NCBI GenBank assembly: GCA_028554755.1
Contig: JAPTOF010000002.1
Span: 8,853,001-8,917,000 of the forward strand
Length of the DNA stretch: 64,000 nucleotides
DNA from: Cordia subcordata
Lineage: Eukaryota; Streptophyta; Magnoliopsida; Boraginales; Cordiaceae
Direction: 5' to 3'
Shown here: one piece after another, positions 35,076-48,334 of the stretch
Layout of the letters: the number at the start of each line of letters is the position of its first letter
Numbering within the stretch: position 1 is the stretch's first letter
Notes under the pieces: generated by a model
Database searches by the model: none
What the model was told of the DNA's origin: nothing
The model's input: only the letters and a program-made list of their open reading frames with translations
Program-made: the position numbers and the translations under genes

Positions 35076-36101
35076 AAATTAACCTTAATAGATGTGACAC
35101 TAAACATGTTCAAAAAATCAACAAATAAATATTCATTCATACTATATATAAAAAAACAACAAAACAGTTACATTATTTCCCTCCAACACGCAATTGCATG
35201 CATCACACGCTAACATGTGTGCTTTTTTTTTCTTTCTTTTTTTTGGCAACATAAGCAAAATAACTCATCTTGCATGTAAATTCCTTCTCCAACACAATTA
35301 TTACTGTGCACATTTTTATCCGCCAACCCAAACCCAGTAACAAAAACCACTCTTCAGCATAAGTCCTGGCCATTTACTTCCCTCATATTTTAATTATCAT
35401 CATAGTGGATTACAAACAAGAGAGATAGACTTTTGACTCATATCAACAAGGAAATTGAGTGTATATAATACAATACGAAGCAAAATAAAAATAGATAAAC
35501 TTTTATTGGGTCTATAAATAAACATTTAAACACTCATATTTATATTCATATTGTTAAATAGAAAAAAAAAAGATAATCAACAACATATTCACGTGCATCA
35601 CACAAGCCAATAACTAGTAATAATTAATGCTTGTTCTAACATGAAATATTGTCGCTTGTCAATTCGGTCGATGGTCCATATACATTCATGTAACAGTTTG
35701 GCCTACATATTTTTCAGATATTTGCCTTGCCATAAGACTTTTCCCCCTCGTTTTGTAATTATTTTTCTAGAGAGGACAATAATTAGCTCGAGTAGGTAAG
35801 TGAAAACAACTAATTTCTAACCAGTCAAGGTTATCCTTGAACTTGCACTATTGTGGTGCCAACGGTATATGACAAGAAAGTACAAATTAAAGGATAATAA
35901 AGGAAGAGATTGGAGTGTTTAATTTAGGAGCGTACATAAAATTCGCTAAAAGTAGTTTCATCTGAATCGAGTCATCTGCGAATTAGTAGTTTTTGAATTT
36001 GTTTGCCCCAATTATGATTTTGATTTTTCAAAACCATTATGAGTAGTTCACTTTGGGGTTTAGGCGAGCCAAAATCATAATTCAAATTGAATCACTCGCT
36101 A

Positions 36102-36141
<40 letters not shown>
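36102..36141. repeat. (ATT)n microsatellite
   Basis: About 40 bp of uninterrupted ATT repeats. Confidence 0.9.
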
Positions 36142-36142
<1 letters not shown>

Positions 36143-36719
36143 GACACATTATATATTAGTAAATATGTATATAGTTATTTTGTTGTTTAGTTGAATTACA
36201 ATAAACTGTTGACTAGTCAATTTGAATTATTGTTTGAAGGTTTTTTAACCCAAAAATTGCCTGAAAATTGTTAAAAGATGGACCAAAAAGTTGCTTTGAA
36301 ACTGACCATAAACCGCCCAAAAATTGAATTAATTGAAACCGTTATTGTTAGTCTGTCTATCATATCGGGCGATTTTGTTTTACAAATTGTTGATTGATTT
36401 AAAAAAAAAAAAAAAAAACTAGTAGAGAAACTACACCGAGTTGATTGTAAATATACCGCAGAGATTTGGAGGAGATGATTAGAGGTTTGATGGCTCCCCT
36501 TGGAGCAGATCTGCCAGTGTATGGAATCAGGACTCGCACAAAATTCAGAATTCTGACACAGGATATATGATAATACATGAGTAAAAAAATAGGGTTAAAA
36601 ATAAAAAGTTTTCCTGCGTGTGGATATCAAACAGCAATTTCTTCAATTGGGTCATTTCATGGGTTATTTTTATTTTTAACCTTATTTTTTAATTTACTTC
36701 CAAAAATAGTCCAGTTTTA

Positions 36720-37380
36720 AGAGGAGTTGTAAAAGTAGACTTTTCGAAGTTCAGAAGGCCGATCACGAATGATGAAAGCTCAATATCGGATTTCGAAAGT
36801 TCGAAAATATTTTCGAATAATGGAACTTCAATATCGAACTTCAAAAGTTCGAAATTATCAACAGTAACAACTTCGAACTTATGAAGTTCGAAAATAGGGT
36901 GCTGTAGTTTCATTAGGGTTTGCAAGATTCCTCCTGTGACGATGTTGTGATGATGTGACGGAGGGCAAAGAATAATATCAGAAGGCAGACAATAATATCG
37001 TGTTTCGAACTTTAGAAGTTCGAGTTTACAAGATTCCGAAGTGATGGAGGGCAGAGCAGAGCAGAGAATAAAATTTTTGTCAGAGATATCCTTTTTTGAA
37101 CTTTTGAAGTTCGAAGTTTTTGAAAAATTTGAACTTTCGAAGTTCGAATTTTTCGCTCTTTCGAACTTCTGACATGCGATTTTGTTGTTTCGAATTTTTA
37201 AAATTCGAGTTAGGTTATAAGTCGAAGCTAAGAAGTTCGAGATGGATATTTCGAACTTTTAACATTCGAATTAGGGTGCCACTTTTATTTCACCCAAGGC
37301 AACAATTTCACGGCGTGGCATGGAATCTGACATTTGAAATTTAAAATCCGAATTTCTAAGCTCGAATTTGTTACTATATA
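36720..37380. repeat. Left subterminal TTCGAA palindrome cluster of the MULE
   Basis: At least a dozen copies of short palindromes of the form GAACTTyyGAAGTTCGAA (for example near 36740, 36845, 36880, 37010, 37100, 37135, 37235). They are probably binding sites for the transposase. A matching cluster lies at 44050-44420. Confidence 0.75.
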
Positions 37381-37573
37381 ATGCACACCCCACTTCTCCC
37401 TTCATCATCTCGTTCCAAAATCACTAACCCTACAAACATTCACACGATAAGTCACATTATGTAGCATTTTCAAAATTTGGATTTGCTACTATACCACTAA
37501 CCACTCCACTTCCCTCCCTTCTGCAACTCATTCACATCTAAGTCACGTTATATATTTTCTTTCACCCAAAAAG

Positions 37574-40199
37574 ATGAATGCAAATGTTGATGCAGTTAAC
37601 GTATATTTATATTACGGTGGCAACAAAATTGAAACAGATCATAGGGTCGACTATGTAGGTCCAAACTTACCACGTAAAATAAAAATTCTTCCCGGAACGA
37701 CATACTATCAGCTTGTATCTCGTATATTCACGAAGCTCCAATTGCGGCCTACTATCGATAGAGTTGAGTTGTGTTATCGTGATCCCAAATGGGACACAAA
37801 CCTACAACAAATATATTATTACCCCAGTGGCATTAAGGATGACGAAGATGTACAGGACATGTACGAAACAACTTGCATGGATATGAATAGGAGATGTGCA
37901 CACGTTGTCGTAGACGTGCAAAGTGATGTCGTGTACAATCCACAGCCTTCAAATGAAGAAGTAACACTACACGAAGTTGTTGGTGATTTGCCAAATTTGC
38001 ATGTGGAACCACCTTATTATGTTAATGCGGAAGTTAACATTCCAACCACAACGGCAAGGTTTGCTATATTTTTCCTTTCTCCACCGCCATGCCCCACATT
38101 TGAAATTGGAGGACCCTTTCAAGCTAGTGACATTCGGGAGATGTTCAAGGTGGGATTAGATTCTATTTTATCTGAACCGGAAGAAGTAGATGAGGACGTC
38201 CAGTTAAACGAGGAGGAAGATGTTGTGTCAGTAGAAAGTTTAATCTATGAAAACGAAGAGGTTGATGTGGGGCCAGGCAATGGCGAAGAGCTGGAGCCGG
38301 ATCTAAAGGAGGAAGAACCAGTAGCTTTCCACACAGCTAGGACAGAGTATTACATCACTTCAAATGAGCCTCCAATGGAGAGACCAATGTGGGACGAGAG
38401 ACGGATGGAGTTGGCCAAACGCATGGTGTTCCCGAAAAAGGTTGATCTTATACGGGCTGTCCAACAAAACGTGATCAAACATAAACGAGAATACAGGGTG
38501 GTGAAGTCGAATAATCCTTGTGGGACATACGTTGTTACGAATCAATCAATCCTAGGACACCATGCAAGTGGAAGATTCATGCAGTAAAAAAATGCACACA
38601 CAAGATGTTCGAGATTACGAGGTACCAAAGCATGTATATTTGCATGGGAGATAAATGCGGGCCAAACCATAGAAATCTAACATCTGGTCTGGTCAGCTAC
38701 ATGGTTGGGCATTTTGTTGCAGAGAAGCCTGATTTCGAGGTACGTCTTGTCCAAGCCCACGTAAAGAAGACTTTAAATGTTGATATAACATACGGGAAAG
38801 CTTGGCATGGTAGGAATAAGGCAATCCAACTAGTTTTTGGAGACTGGGACATGTCATACAAGATGCTGCAGCGCTTTTTTGCCACCGTAATTGCAAAGAA
38901 TCCAGGAACCGTTGTCCACTACAAGTTCGCCTGTGGTTCAATCAAAGCAGAAAAATTTTCCACTATGTTTTTGGGCTTTTGGTCTGTGCATTATGGCATG
39001 GTGGCACTGTCGATTTGTACTCTCGTTGGACGGAACACGTCTGCATGGGAAGTACAAGGGCCACCTGCTCGTCGCCTTAGCAACAGATGCCAACGACCAT
39101 ATATTACCGTTGGCATTTGCCGTTGTCGATGGCGAGAGTACAAATAGTTGGAGGTGGTTCCTGGAGAAGGTAAGTCAGTGTTTTTTAAACAACATGTCAA
39201 CAGTTTGCATTCATTCGATCGCACGCAGGAATCGCGGCAGCCATCAATACAATAACATCCGACGGCCGACTTCAAGTGAAGCATCGCATTTGCTTGAGAC
39301 ATCTAAAAAGCAATGTGATGAAAAGATGGCACAACCAATTCGCAAAAGACATGTGTTGGATAGCTGGAAAAGAAAGCCAGAAACGGAAGCACATCGCCGC
39401 CGTGAACATTATTCGTAATATCGACCCACGACCCACAGGCGTTGGTACACAGGTGCACCAGATGTTAGCCGACCTCGGTCCAGATTCATGGACATTGAGC
39501 CACGATGGGGGTTATAGATGGGGAGTGCTGACAACAAATAATGTTGAATGCTTCAATAGTGTGATTGTCGGAGCTGTGGATTGCCTATTACAAAGACTAG
39601 TAAATAACACTTTTTTAAAGCTAAAGGGATATTTCCACGATAGGTTGGCAAACGCGATGCACATGCATAGAGATGGTCGTATTCTGACGGATTGAGCGAG
39701 AGAAAAATATGAAAAGTGGGAGACGTCTTCACACCGGATGCGATTGCATGCATTCAAACTAGATGAGTGGTACCAGGTCAGTTGAATGCCAGAACGATGG
39801 AACGATGTTCCCAACGAACAAGAGGTAGATTGGGTGGGACGAACATGTACATGTGGTAAGTGGACAGCCTATCAGATGCCATGCTCTCATGCCCAATATG
39901 TTGCCCGTTATAGAGGTGGAAACCCTTCAACCATGGTTGATCTTCATTATACGGTAGAGTCATTCGAGGCAACATATAATATGACATTTCAACCCCTTGG
40001 ACATGAATTTTCGCCTCAGACCAGTTGGACGTTACTCCCGAATGCTTTACGAGTGCGCGACAGAAGACGTGGGCGGGAAAGAGCTCGACGTATACCAAAC
40101 GAGATGGACAATTCCGACCAAGTAGGCAGAAGAAAGTGTGGTTATTGCCGTAACCCTGGGCATATTGCACCAAATTGCCCTCTAAGAATAGATACGTAG
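37574..40199 (+). pseudogene. MURA-type Mutator transposase, frameshifted
   Basis: The first frame (37574 to about 38515) is intact for about 310 codons, beginning MNANVDAVNVYLYYGGNKIE and then acidic. Later domains are in other frames: the MuDR N-terminal zinc-binding block CKWKIHAVKK (38560), the MULE catalytic domain with HLLVALATDANDHILPLAFA and NSWRWFLEK (about 39055-39170), RICLRHLKSNVMKRWHN (39285), and TTNNVECFN (39530). The SWIM finger CTCGKWTAYQMPCSHA (39847-39894) and the CCHC knuckle CGYCRNPGHIAPNC (40138-40179) follow. Frame changes occur near 38515, 38950 and 39215. In-frame stops occur near 39693 (TGA) and 39784 (TGA). A GT donor after LEK at 39169 suggests an original intron. 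It cannot encode a full transposase now. Confidence 0.85.
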
Positions 40200-40421
40200 C
40201 TTCGAATGGTTATCATAAAGTTGTAGCATGTGAAGCTAATTGGTCTTTTCCACTATGGTGTGTAATGTTTTCAATAAAAGATATTGTCAAATCTTTCCAT
40301 CTCAAAATATGTCAACATCAACACAATTTATATCGAGACATGATAATAAGTACGAAAAAACAATGAAAAATGCAAGTTCAATTACATAGAATTACTAAAA
40401 TAAGTTTGAAGTGTAAAATGT

Positions 40422-42712
40422 TTATTCAACTACATCAATACTAAGAAGGCGTGTAATAATCGGGCCTCCGACCCTTGCTGGTCCGGTCGGATAAAACGCG
40501 TGGCAGTGGATGCGGATCGTATGCGTCTGATGCGACCACGATAGATGGTCCTCCTCGAGCACCCGGCTCGATCGATCATCTATCAGATAATCACTGGTAG
40601 ATAACAGCCCCTGCGGTGGCGTGTTCGAGGTGCTGGGCTCCTGATGTGACGAACCGCCATACTCAAACTGGCTAAACCTACCATGGTGTGGCGGCATGTA
40701 TGAAGTGCTGTGATCGACCCACGGACCACCATACTCGAACTGGGTAAACCTACTAGGCTGCGGCGGTGTGTACGAAGTGCTGGGCTCCTGAGTGGGATGA
40801 TGATAACAGCCCCGCTGTCCCGACCGATGTAACGTTTATGGAGGCGGTTGCGGACGTTGGACGTCATACATGGCTGTCGTGTCGTTCAACAGGTGCTCAT
40901 GCTGGGTCTGCTGAAGTACGGCCTGGCCTCTGATGTGCAGGACCTGTAGATGACTCACCATAAAATCAAGAGTAGCTGCATCTACTCGTAAGTCTCCCGC
41001 CTCGTACTGCCGTATAATACTCCCACTGTGGTTAACCACATGCTGAGCGTATACCGCCTAAAGAAAAAGTTACGGGCACTGTCAATAGGTATTGCATCAA
41101 TGCATACTAAATTCGAATTTATGGGAAAACATTCATATTGCACTAACTAGACTATTCTCATCGTGGGCCGACGCAACATAGCTGTCGTCTGTATGACTAG
41201 TCCGAGGGTGTCCAGCATGTAGTATGGTTATCCCTCGGTACCATCTCATATACGCCCTCAAAGCCCCAGGATCGGGAAAGTCCTCTAACTCCGTCACCAC
41301 AACAGTGTTTTCCCAATTGACCCACATGTCGACTGCCGAATTATATTGTTCGGCTGTAATATTCTCTTTCCCGTCCCGGTGCTTCTGCCACGCTGGTGGA
41401 TTACCAGGGATCGTCTGCCACATGCCGAACTGCCGAAGTACCATATCAGGACGGTGCCACTCAACCTGTCTACCAACGATGAGGGATACACATGCTCGCC
41501 ACGGTTCAGCATTTTGCAAACAATACTGTGGCAAACCACCCATTGCATGCTCGAATGGCTGCCAAATAAACTGGGAACACAACAATAACGGTAGATTAGT
41601 TTATAAAATATACAACGTAAATTAACAAGGGAGAGAAATAAATGCGAGATGTAAATTAACAAGGCTCGAATGTCCCGGGCCTCGTTCAAACCAGCCCAGC
41701 CTGCAACCCACTTCAGATCCTTCCTCGCAAAGAACATGTAGCCGCGTGGTGGGCCTGGCAACGGGAAATCAGGATAAACAGCGTGCCCATCCCTCTAATT
41801 GTGCCTATCCGTCTGCTCACACAGTGTTGGCCTAAAAGCCGTGAGTCTGTCCCAAGCAAAAAACTACATTGTACGAGACAATTATATTATAAGCAATAAT
41901 ACGTCTTCAAATATCATTAACAACAATGAGATGATTAAGTGTGCTACCTGAATGAGCATGACGACCCCGCACATGCCTATACAATCACGGCAACAAGCCT
42001 TACAAAGCCATCTATACAGATGCGCTAGGCATGCTGCCCCCCAATTATATTCACTGATATGATCAAAGTCAATCAAAAAGTCTAACCAATATAATGATAA
42101 TTTATTTCCTGTCATATCAGTGAACATATTAGTGCCAAATAACAAAAAAATCCACAAACAGGCCCGCCGTTCCGCTTCCTCCACCTCAAGATTTTCCGGA
42201 GTGCCTTGGGCTACGTACAATTCCCTCATATGGGGTATGTTAATCGAATTTCCACTAATTTTGTCCAAAGATACATATACCCCCATATATTGATGAATAC
42301 GTGTCCGCCACTCTTCCGGAGTTCGACTAGTATCGTCGAGCATCGGGACAACCTGACCAACAATCGGTAATCCCTAATATACAGCGACATCCTGGAGTGT
42401 GATCGTGGCCTCGCCTACAGGCAAATGAAATGTATGCGTCTCTGGTGGCCACCTCTCAATCAAGGCAGTAATAAGAGGATTGTCAACCTGATGGAAGCGC
42501 GCCGCATAACATCCAAAAAATCCAGCTCTCAATAAAGCCGTCTGCACAGCAGGATGCTCCGTCCATAGGAATAACTCTCTATCATTCTTATAAATCTTGT
42601 GTTCCTCTAACTGATGGGGTGACGACAAATAATTCACCCGGTGGTCATAGTAATAGTATAACACTGAACTATCGCTAGGAGCCGATCTATGAGCCATAGA
42701 TCCTACGAGCAT
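40422..42712 (-). pseudogene. Plant mobile domain (PMD/MAIN-like) gene carried by the MULE
   Basis: The start region is MAHRSAPSD (ATG at 42697, with an upstream ATG at 42712). The PMD core follows: [41 protein letters not shown], then a stop where these proteins have a residue before GLPIVG, then MGVYVSLDKISG and AACLAHLYRWLCKACC. The exon ends at 41948 (GT). A second exon (about 41866 down to 41660) has FFAWDRL, an in-frame stop (HN*RDGH) and GPPRGYMFFARKDLKW. A third (about 41572-41150) holds FIWQPFEHAMGGLPQYC and EWHRPDMVLRQFGMWQTIP. The C-terminal part is Pro/His/Tyr-rich. This is the aminotransferase-like PMD family related to MAIN and MAIL1. At least two stops make it non-functional. 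Confidence 0.85.
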
Positions 42713-44049
42713 TAAGTAAATTAAAAAAATGTAAAAGTACTAATTATTACTAATTAGTTTAGAACTGCAACTTTAATATTTAACTAATTTTGTAAAATTC
42801 ATAATATTTTAATTTTTTTACATTCATACTAATTAAATAACTAGTACCTACATTTTCTAATATTTATACTTTCACACTAATTATATGCACAATGATTAAT
42901 ACATCCCATCATCATAAAAATATTAATATTCCAAATAATAAATCAACATATAAAATAAACCAACATGATTAATATTCCACTAAAATAAACAATAGTCTAA
43001 TTTTGAAATTTAATGTATTAAGCAACATATAATTAACATATAAAATAAACCAACATGATTAATATTCCACTAAAATAAACAATAATCTAATTTTCAAATT
43101 AAAGTTGCACAACAAATAAAATTAATACTGCTTAACATTATCTAAACGTCAAAAATTTATTACTAATTACTTTAGAACTACAACTTTAATATTGAACTAA
43201 TATATCACTTCATCTTAAAATTACTAATAATGAACATAATTAATCCTAAAACTCCACTAAAACCCTAACTTCAGTTACTTACTATATGCCCTATAACTTT
43301 AATTTTCTCATTTCTTAAATTTTATATTATTTAAAATTTATAAAAATTCATATTAAATACTTTAGAACTACAACTTTAATACTTAATTAATACATAACGT
43401 CATCTTAAATTGACTAATAATTAACATAATTAATCCTATAACTCCACTAAAACCCTTAAACGCCACTAAAACCCTAAAACTCCATATGATTAATTGAATA
43501 ATTATAAATTCACACTAATTATATGCATACTGATTATATGCACACTAATTATATGCGCAATGATTAATACATCCCATCATCATAAAATGATTAATATTCC
43601 AAAAATAAATCAACATATAATTAACATATAAATTAAACCAACAAAATTAATATTCCACTAAACTAAACAATAGTCTAATTTTAAAATTTAACGTATTAAA
43701 CAACATATAATTAACATATAAAATAAACCAACATGATTAATATTCCACTAAACTAAACAATAATCTAATTTTCAAATTAAACGTATTAGGCAACATGTAA
43801 TTAACATATAATTTCGAAATTTAACATCATATAAATTAAACAAACAAACACATTAAAACATATAAATTCGGTACCAAAAAAAAAGAAAGAGAAAACTTAC
43901 AAGATTTAGGCGAAATCCTAGGATGTGGAAAATTTGTACTAAATTTTCGAGTTGGGTGGGAGAAAAATGAGAGAGGGATCAGAGAGCACTGGAGAGAGCA
44001 AAAGAAGTGAGATTTCGGATGGGAGAGGAGGGTTTGGGCCGGGGGGTTT

Positions 44050-44420
44050 AAATACTAGAGGAGTCGAACTTCAGAAGTTCGATATCAAGGAACAAAAGCT
44101 AGTTTTCGAACTTCTGAAGTTCGAGTATATAGGGTTATCGAACTTTTGAAGTTCGATTTTATGTATTTCGAATTTCAGAAATTCGACATCGAGTTTCGAG
44201 ATTCTGCTTTAATGCCTTGTTTGTTACGTGCAGCGACAGTTACTCCGAGACGCGCGCATTCGAACTTTCAAATTTCGAAAACGGCCAGCTTCCTTATCCG
44301 ATTTCTGAGATCCACGCAGTCGAACTTCTCAAGTTCGATATCTCATATTATAATTTTGTTTTTTTTTCCTTGACATAGTCGAATTTTGTAACTTCGTTTT
44401 AGAACTTCATAAGTTCGAAA
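44050..44420. repeat. Right subterminal TTCGAA palindrome cluster of the MULE
   Basis: Repeated GAACTTCwGAAGTTCGA-type palindromes near 44065, 44107, 44138, 44170, 44265, 44320 and 44405. They mirror the cluster near the left end. Confidence 0.75.
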
Positions 44421-44512
44421 AGTCTACTTTTGCAACTTCTCTCAAAATTGAGTTATTTTTGAAAATAAATTAAAAAATAGGGTTAAAAATAAAAAATTTC
44501 CGTCATTTCATG

Positions 44513-46100
44513 AGGTCAGTCCAAATTTACCTGTCGGGCCAAATAGGATGAGCCAATGGCACATCTATCTCTTCAAATTGACTCTATTTAATCTCTGATT
44601 CCTCAGTTAGTAAATTGATGTTGAGGGTAAACTAAATGATTATCAACCACTACAACACGTGATTCGATGACCAAATCAAATGGCCCCACGAAAGCCATAG
44701 TTTTAAATAAAAGATTGGTACGACGTGGACGAATGTATACGTATCAGAAAACATACAAGTTAGAACTTTAAAATATGTGTTGTCTTTTCTTTTCTCTACT
44801 TATATAGAAAGAGCCACCTTTTTTTTAGTACTATTTATTCATGGATCTTCTCTATGAAGTAAAAAAAGATATAATTATCAATGAAAATTTGTATGATATT
44901 TGTCATTGGAAGTTTGTAATTTTTAAATATTTATTGTGACACAATTATAATTTTATATTTCTTTTTTTTTCTTGTTTTTCCTTCCTAGTAAAATGATTTG
45001 TTTTTTCTTTCTTACTTTTTTTTTCCTTAATTACATATTTCAACTTTTATCTGGAGTAGATATTAGTTTAAATTTTTAATATTTTGAGTTTTGCAATTGA
45101 AAAAAAATGACTGGGTATTAAAAGTCATAAAACTCAAATCGGGTTAAGAGAAATAGTTTGAGTTTTCGAGTTCAAAATTTTAAATTTTATTAAATCAAAA
45201 TTTTTTTTGATTAAATAATCTTATATCTACTTTATCTTTATTTCCTTTCTTTCTTAATTAAAATGATGTGCATTCTCTTTTTCATTTCTACTAATTACAC
45301 TTTTTTACTTTTGGATTTTTTAATTTTTTTCAATTCAAGTCGAAAAAATTATAAAAGAAACTACTCGATCGAGGCTAGACATGGAGATCCAGTTGAAATT
45401 TTAAGTTTAAATGTTTGAATTAGAGCTAAAAAAACTATTAAGTTAAACATTTAAAATTGTAAAACTTGATTATTTTTGGACATTTGGATTTCAGGTTTAC
45501 TAATTTAGACTAAATTAAAAAAAATACATAGATTTGTTAAATTGTATTGTCCTAATTTAGACTAAATTTGAAAATAGATTTTGGCTTTCACATGATAGTG
45601 GAAATTAGTCTGTGTTTTTAAATTTTCAGGTTTAGAATTTTGAATTTCAAGAACAAAAGTAAATTATCCAATTAGGTAATAAAAACTATAAAACTCAGTC
45701 ATAATTTAAATACCAAAGTTTTTGGTCTTCGAGTTTCTCATTATCTTTTTCTTATGTATTTTTGTATTTTTGTTAAATCCCATTATGCTAATTGGGATTA
45801 AATATAAAAAGATATGAAAAGTTAAAAAAATAAATATAAAAAGTTTTAAGTTCACTTAAATTACAATTATCTGAGTTTAAATAATTGTAAAATCATCTCA
45901 ATTATATTAAATTACTTATGAAAAACAAAAAATAAAAAATCAACTTTTCAATTTCATTGCTATGTAAATCAACTTTTCAATTTCATTGTTATATAAATTT
46001 TTACATATGAAATTCTAATTTGATTCAGTTACGTAAAATCCAAAAAGAAAAAGAAAAGTAGACATTTCTACCCTCATATCCATCCAAACCCCCCTTTAAT

Positions 46101-46139
<39 letters not shown>

Positions 46140-46734
46140 TTACTTTGTAATTAATCTTATCTCAAATTTATCAAAATAAAAAAGTGACAAAATTAATACT
46201 TTTTTCAGTTTCAATTTTACAAAGAGATGTGTAAATATAAGGACAACTTTTTTTATTTTTTGCAAGATTATTAAATATCTTAATAACCATTTATTATATA
46301 AATTAAAATTTTTAATATTGGGCAATATAGCCATGCATTGGCATGACGCTATTATTTTACTGGTATGGCGTATGGCGTAAAAAGGAATGGTGAATCTTCT
46401 TCCGAAGATCTTGTTAGCTGCAACACGACTGAAAAACATATCTTACCTAACGAATAGGTATGGACAATGGCATTGAGTAGAAAGGAAATGCTTTATCAAC
46501 AGTGCCCCTTTTTCTGCTCCACAGAATAATGTACTGCACATAACATCAAATTAAATGTCTCTTGCAATATTCGTTCATTCATTTGATTGGAAATGGACCT
46601 TTCACCAATAGCAATCCTCTGTTTCCACGCATTTTAACTCTTGGCCACACTCCGTTAATGGTTGAAAACTTCGCCTTACGATAGTTTCTCACGAACGAGT
46701 GGAACTCGTATGTATTGCGACAACAGATATTAAT
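44513..46734. other. Intergenic, AT-rich, no gene recognised
   Basis: Contains a (CT)n-(TA)n compound microsatellite at 46101-46139 and short frames without recognisable domains. Confidence 0.5.
46101..46139. repeat. (CT)n-(TA)n compound microsatellite
   Basis: About 25 bp of CT repeats followed directly by about 14 bp of TA repeats. Confidence 0.9.
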
Positions 46735-47250
46735 GTGAATTTGATTGACTAAGAAATCTCTCATTAATGACCAATCAATGTCTTGTACGTACAATATGCA
46801 TTCTAAGCGTACATCTCATTCAAAGTTTTTATCGGGTCATGACCAGGTACGCTCCAGCGTCGCTTGATAACTATTATTCTCAATTACATGTGTCCGTGCA
46901 TTTTTTATGCACTTTTGGGTAGTGTCAACTGGAGATTAAGAATGTGGATTTGTTACGCATTCTACTCCTACATTGTAGTGCTTCATAAAATCTCTCCAAA
47001 CTAGAAAGAGCATGATTGGGCCTGGTCAACAAAATTAGCTGTTAGAGTAGTTAAAAGCTATTTAAGCAGCATATAGTAGTTTAAGTAGCTGATAGCTGTT
47101 ATATTTTAACTGTTAGCAGATAGTTGTTTGGTTAGTTAGTTGAATAATATGTATTTGATAAAATTAGCTGTTTGATTTAGTTGATGAATGTAAAATAACA
47201 TAAAAAGACATTGGTATTATGCTACTATATTATGATAAATATAATTATTA

Positions 47251-48070
47251 CAACTCTCCCTTGTAGTTTGACAAATGTGCACAATATACCCTTATGGTTA
47301 CGAAATTAGCTAAGTCACCACTTGTGGTTTTTATGAAGTTGCACATAGATCCCCTCTGTTAATTTTTTCAGTCCAAAATAACGTGTTTTGACATGCACGC
47401 GTGGCTTGTGCAATTTTGCTTTGTTTTTTCTTGATAAATGTATTAAATAAGCTTTTCTATCCTTAGTTTGTTTAAAAAATAAAAAAAACAATTAAATTAA
47501 AAAAAAGAAAAAGAAAAAGAAAAAGAAAAACATCCACCACCCTTGCCATCCCAACCCTAGCCCCAACCACCCCTCCACCCCACGAGCCCCCACCGCCCTT
47601 ACCACTCCACCCCCAGCCCTAGCCAGCCCCCACCCCTATCACCCGCCACCCCCCACCATCTTCACTACCTCCGTTGCCCTCAGCCACCACCTCCACCACC
47701 CCCACTGCCCCCAGCCCCCACCTCCACCACTCCCACTGCCCCCAGTCCCACCCTCGTGGCCCTCAGCCCTACCCCCGTAGCCCCCACCCCCCATCCCTCA
47801 TGTTTTTTTTTTTTTGTGTTTTTCATAATTTAAGTTTTTATTTTCTATTTTTAAATAAAATAAAGGTAAAATAGATATTTTATTTAATAAGTTAGGAGTA
47901 AAATGGACTTTTTTCTTGAAATTCGTCAAAAAACTAATGACTGTAGGCTTCAGGTGGATGTGTGCATTTTTCTCAGAAATATGAGGGAGCAATCTGCTAA
48001 TTTCATAACCACAGGATATATGGTGCACATTTTGCAAACTATAGGGTGCATTTTAGCAATTTACCCTTAC
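47251..48070. mobile_element. Fold-back element with CCA-rich core
   Basis: The left arm has CTTGTAGTTTG, AAATGTGCACAATATACC and GGTTACGAAATTAGC. On the minus strand the right arm reads CTATAGTTTG, AAAATGTGCACCATATATCC and GGTTATGAAATTAGC. The core (47530-47800) is CCACC-rich and precedes a poly-T run. The plan is like that of the element at 8331-9288. Confidence 0.65.
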
Positions 48071-48252
48071 TATTATTGAAATGAGATAATTTATTTCATA
48101 ATTAGATATATTTTTCTTGCCATAACATTTTATTATTAAAGTATAATAAAATTACTTTTGATAAATTAATTTATTAATAATAAAAAATGTTATTATTGTA
48201 GAAATATTTTTTAATTGATAAAAGATTTAATTTATGAAGAAAAATAATAAAT

Positions 48253-48334
48253 GGATGAATAAGACTTACACTTTTTTTTTGGATGAATAAGACTTACACT
48301 TTTTTTTTGGATGAATAAGACTTACACTTTTTTT
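48253..48334. repeat. 28-bp tandem repeat, three units
   Basis: GGATGAATAAGACTTACAC followed by a T run, repeated three times with near-perfect identity. Confidence 0.9.

Larger units (their letters stand above)
32470..36650. other. Intergenic, repeats only
   Basis: No gene recognised. Two small inverted-repeat elements lie at 33974-34239 and 34688-35075, and an (ATT)n tract near 36102-36141. About 34400-35120 is the counterpart of 19060-19370 in the FPP segmental duplication. Confidence 0.6.
36662..44501. mobile_element. Two-gene Mutator-like element (MULE) with 11-bp target-site duplication
   Basis: The 7840-bp element is flanked by GTCATTTCATG at 36651-36661 and again at 44502-44512. The termini are inverted repeats. 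Reading inward, the left end is GGTTATTTTTATTTTTAACC and the right end (minus strand) is GGAAATTTTTTATTTTTAAC. Similarity continues through TATTTTTTAATTTA to AAAAGTAGACTTTTCGAA, about 90 bp. Inside that, both ends have many TTCGAA-centred palindromes. The element holds a transposase gene on the plus strand and a convergent plant-mobile-domain gene on the minus strand, both broken. Confidence 0.9.

Noticed and set aside
36096..36145. CRISPR-like or satellite array
   Set aside because: A simple trinucleotide repeat; no spacer structure, and the window is a plant nuclear genome.
47530..47800. Pro/His-rich frame in a CCACC-rich stretch
   Set aside because: Low-complexity core of a fold-back element rather than a protein gene.
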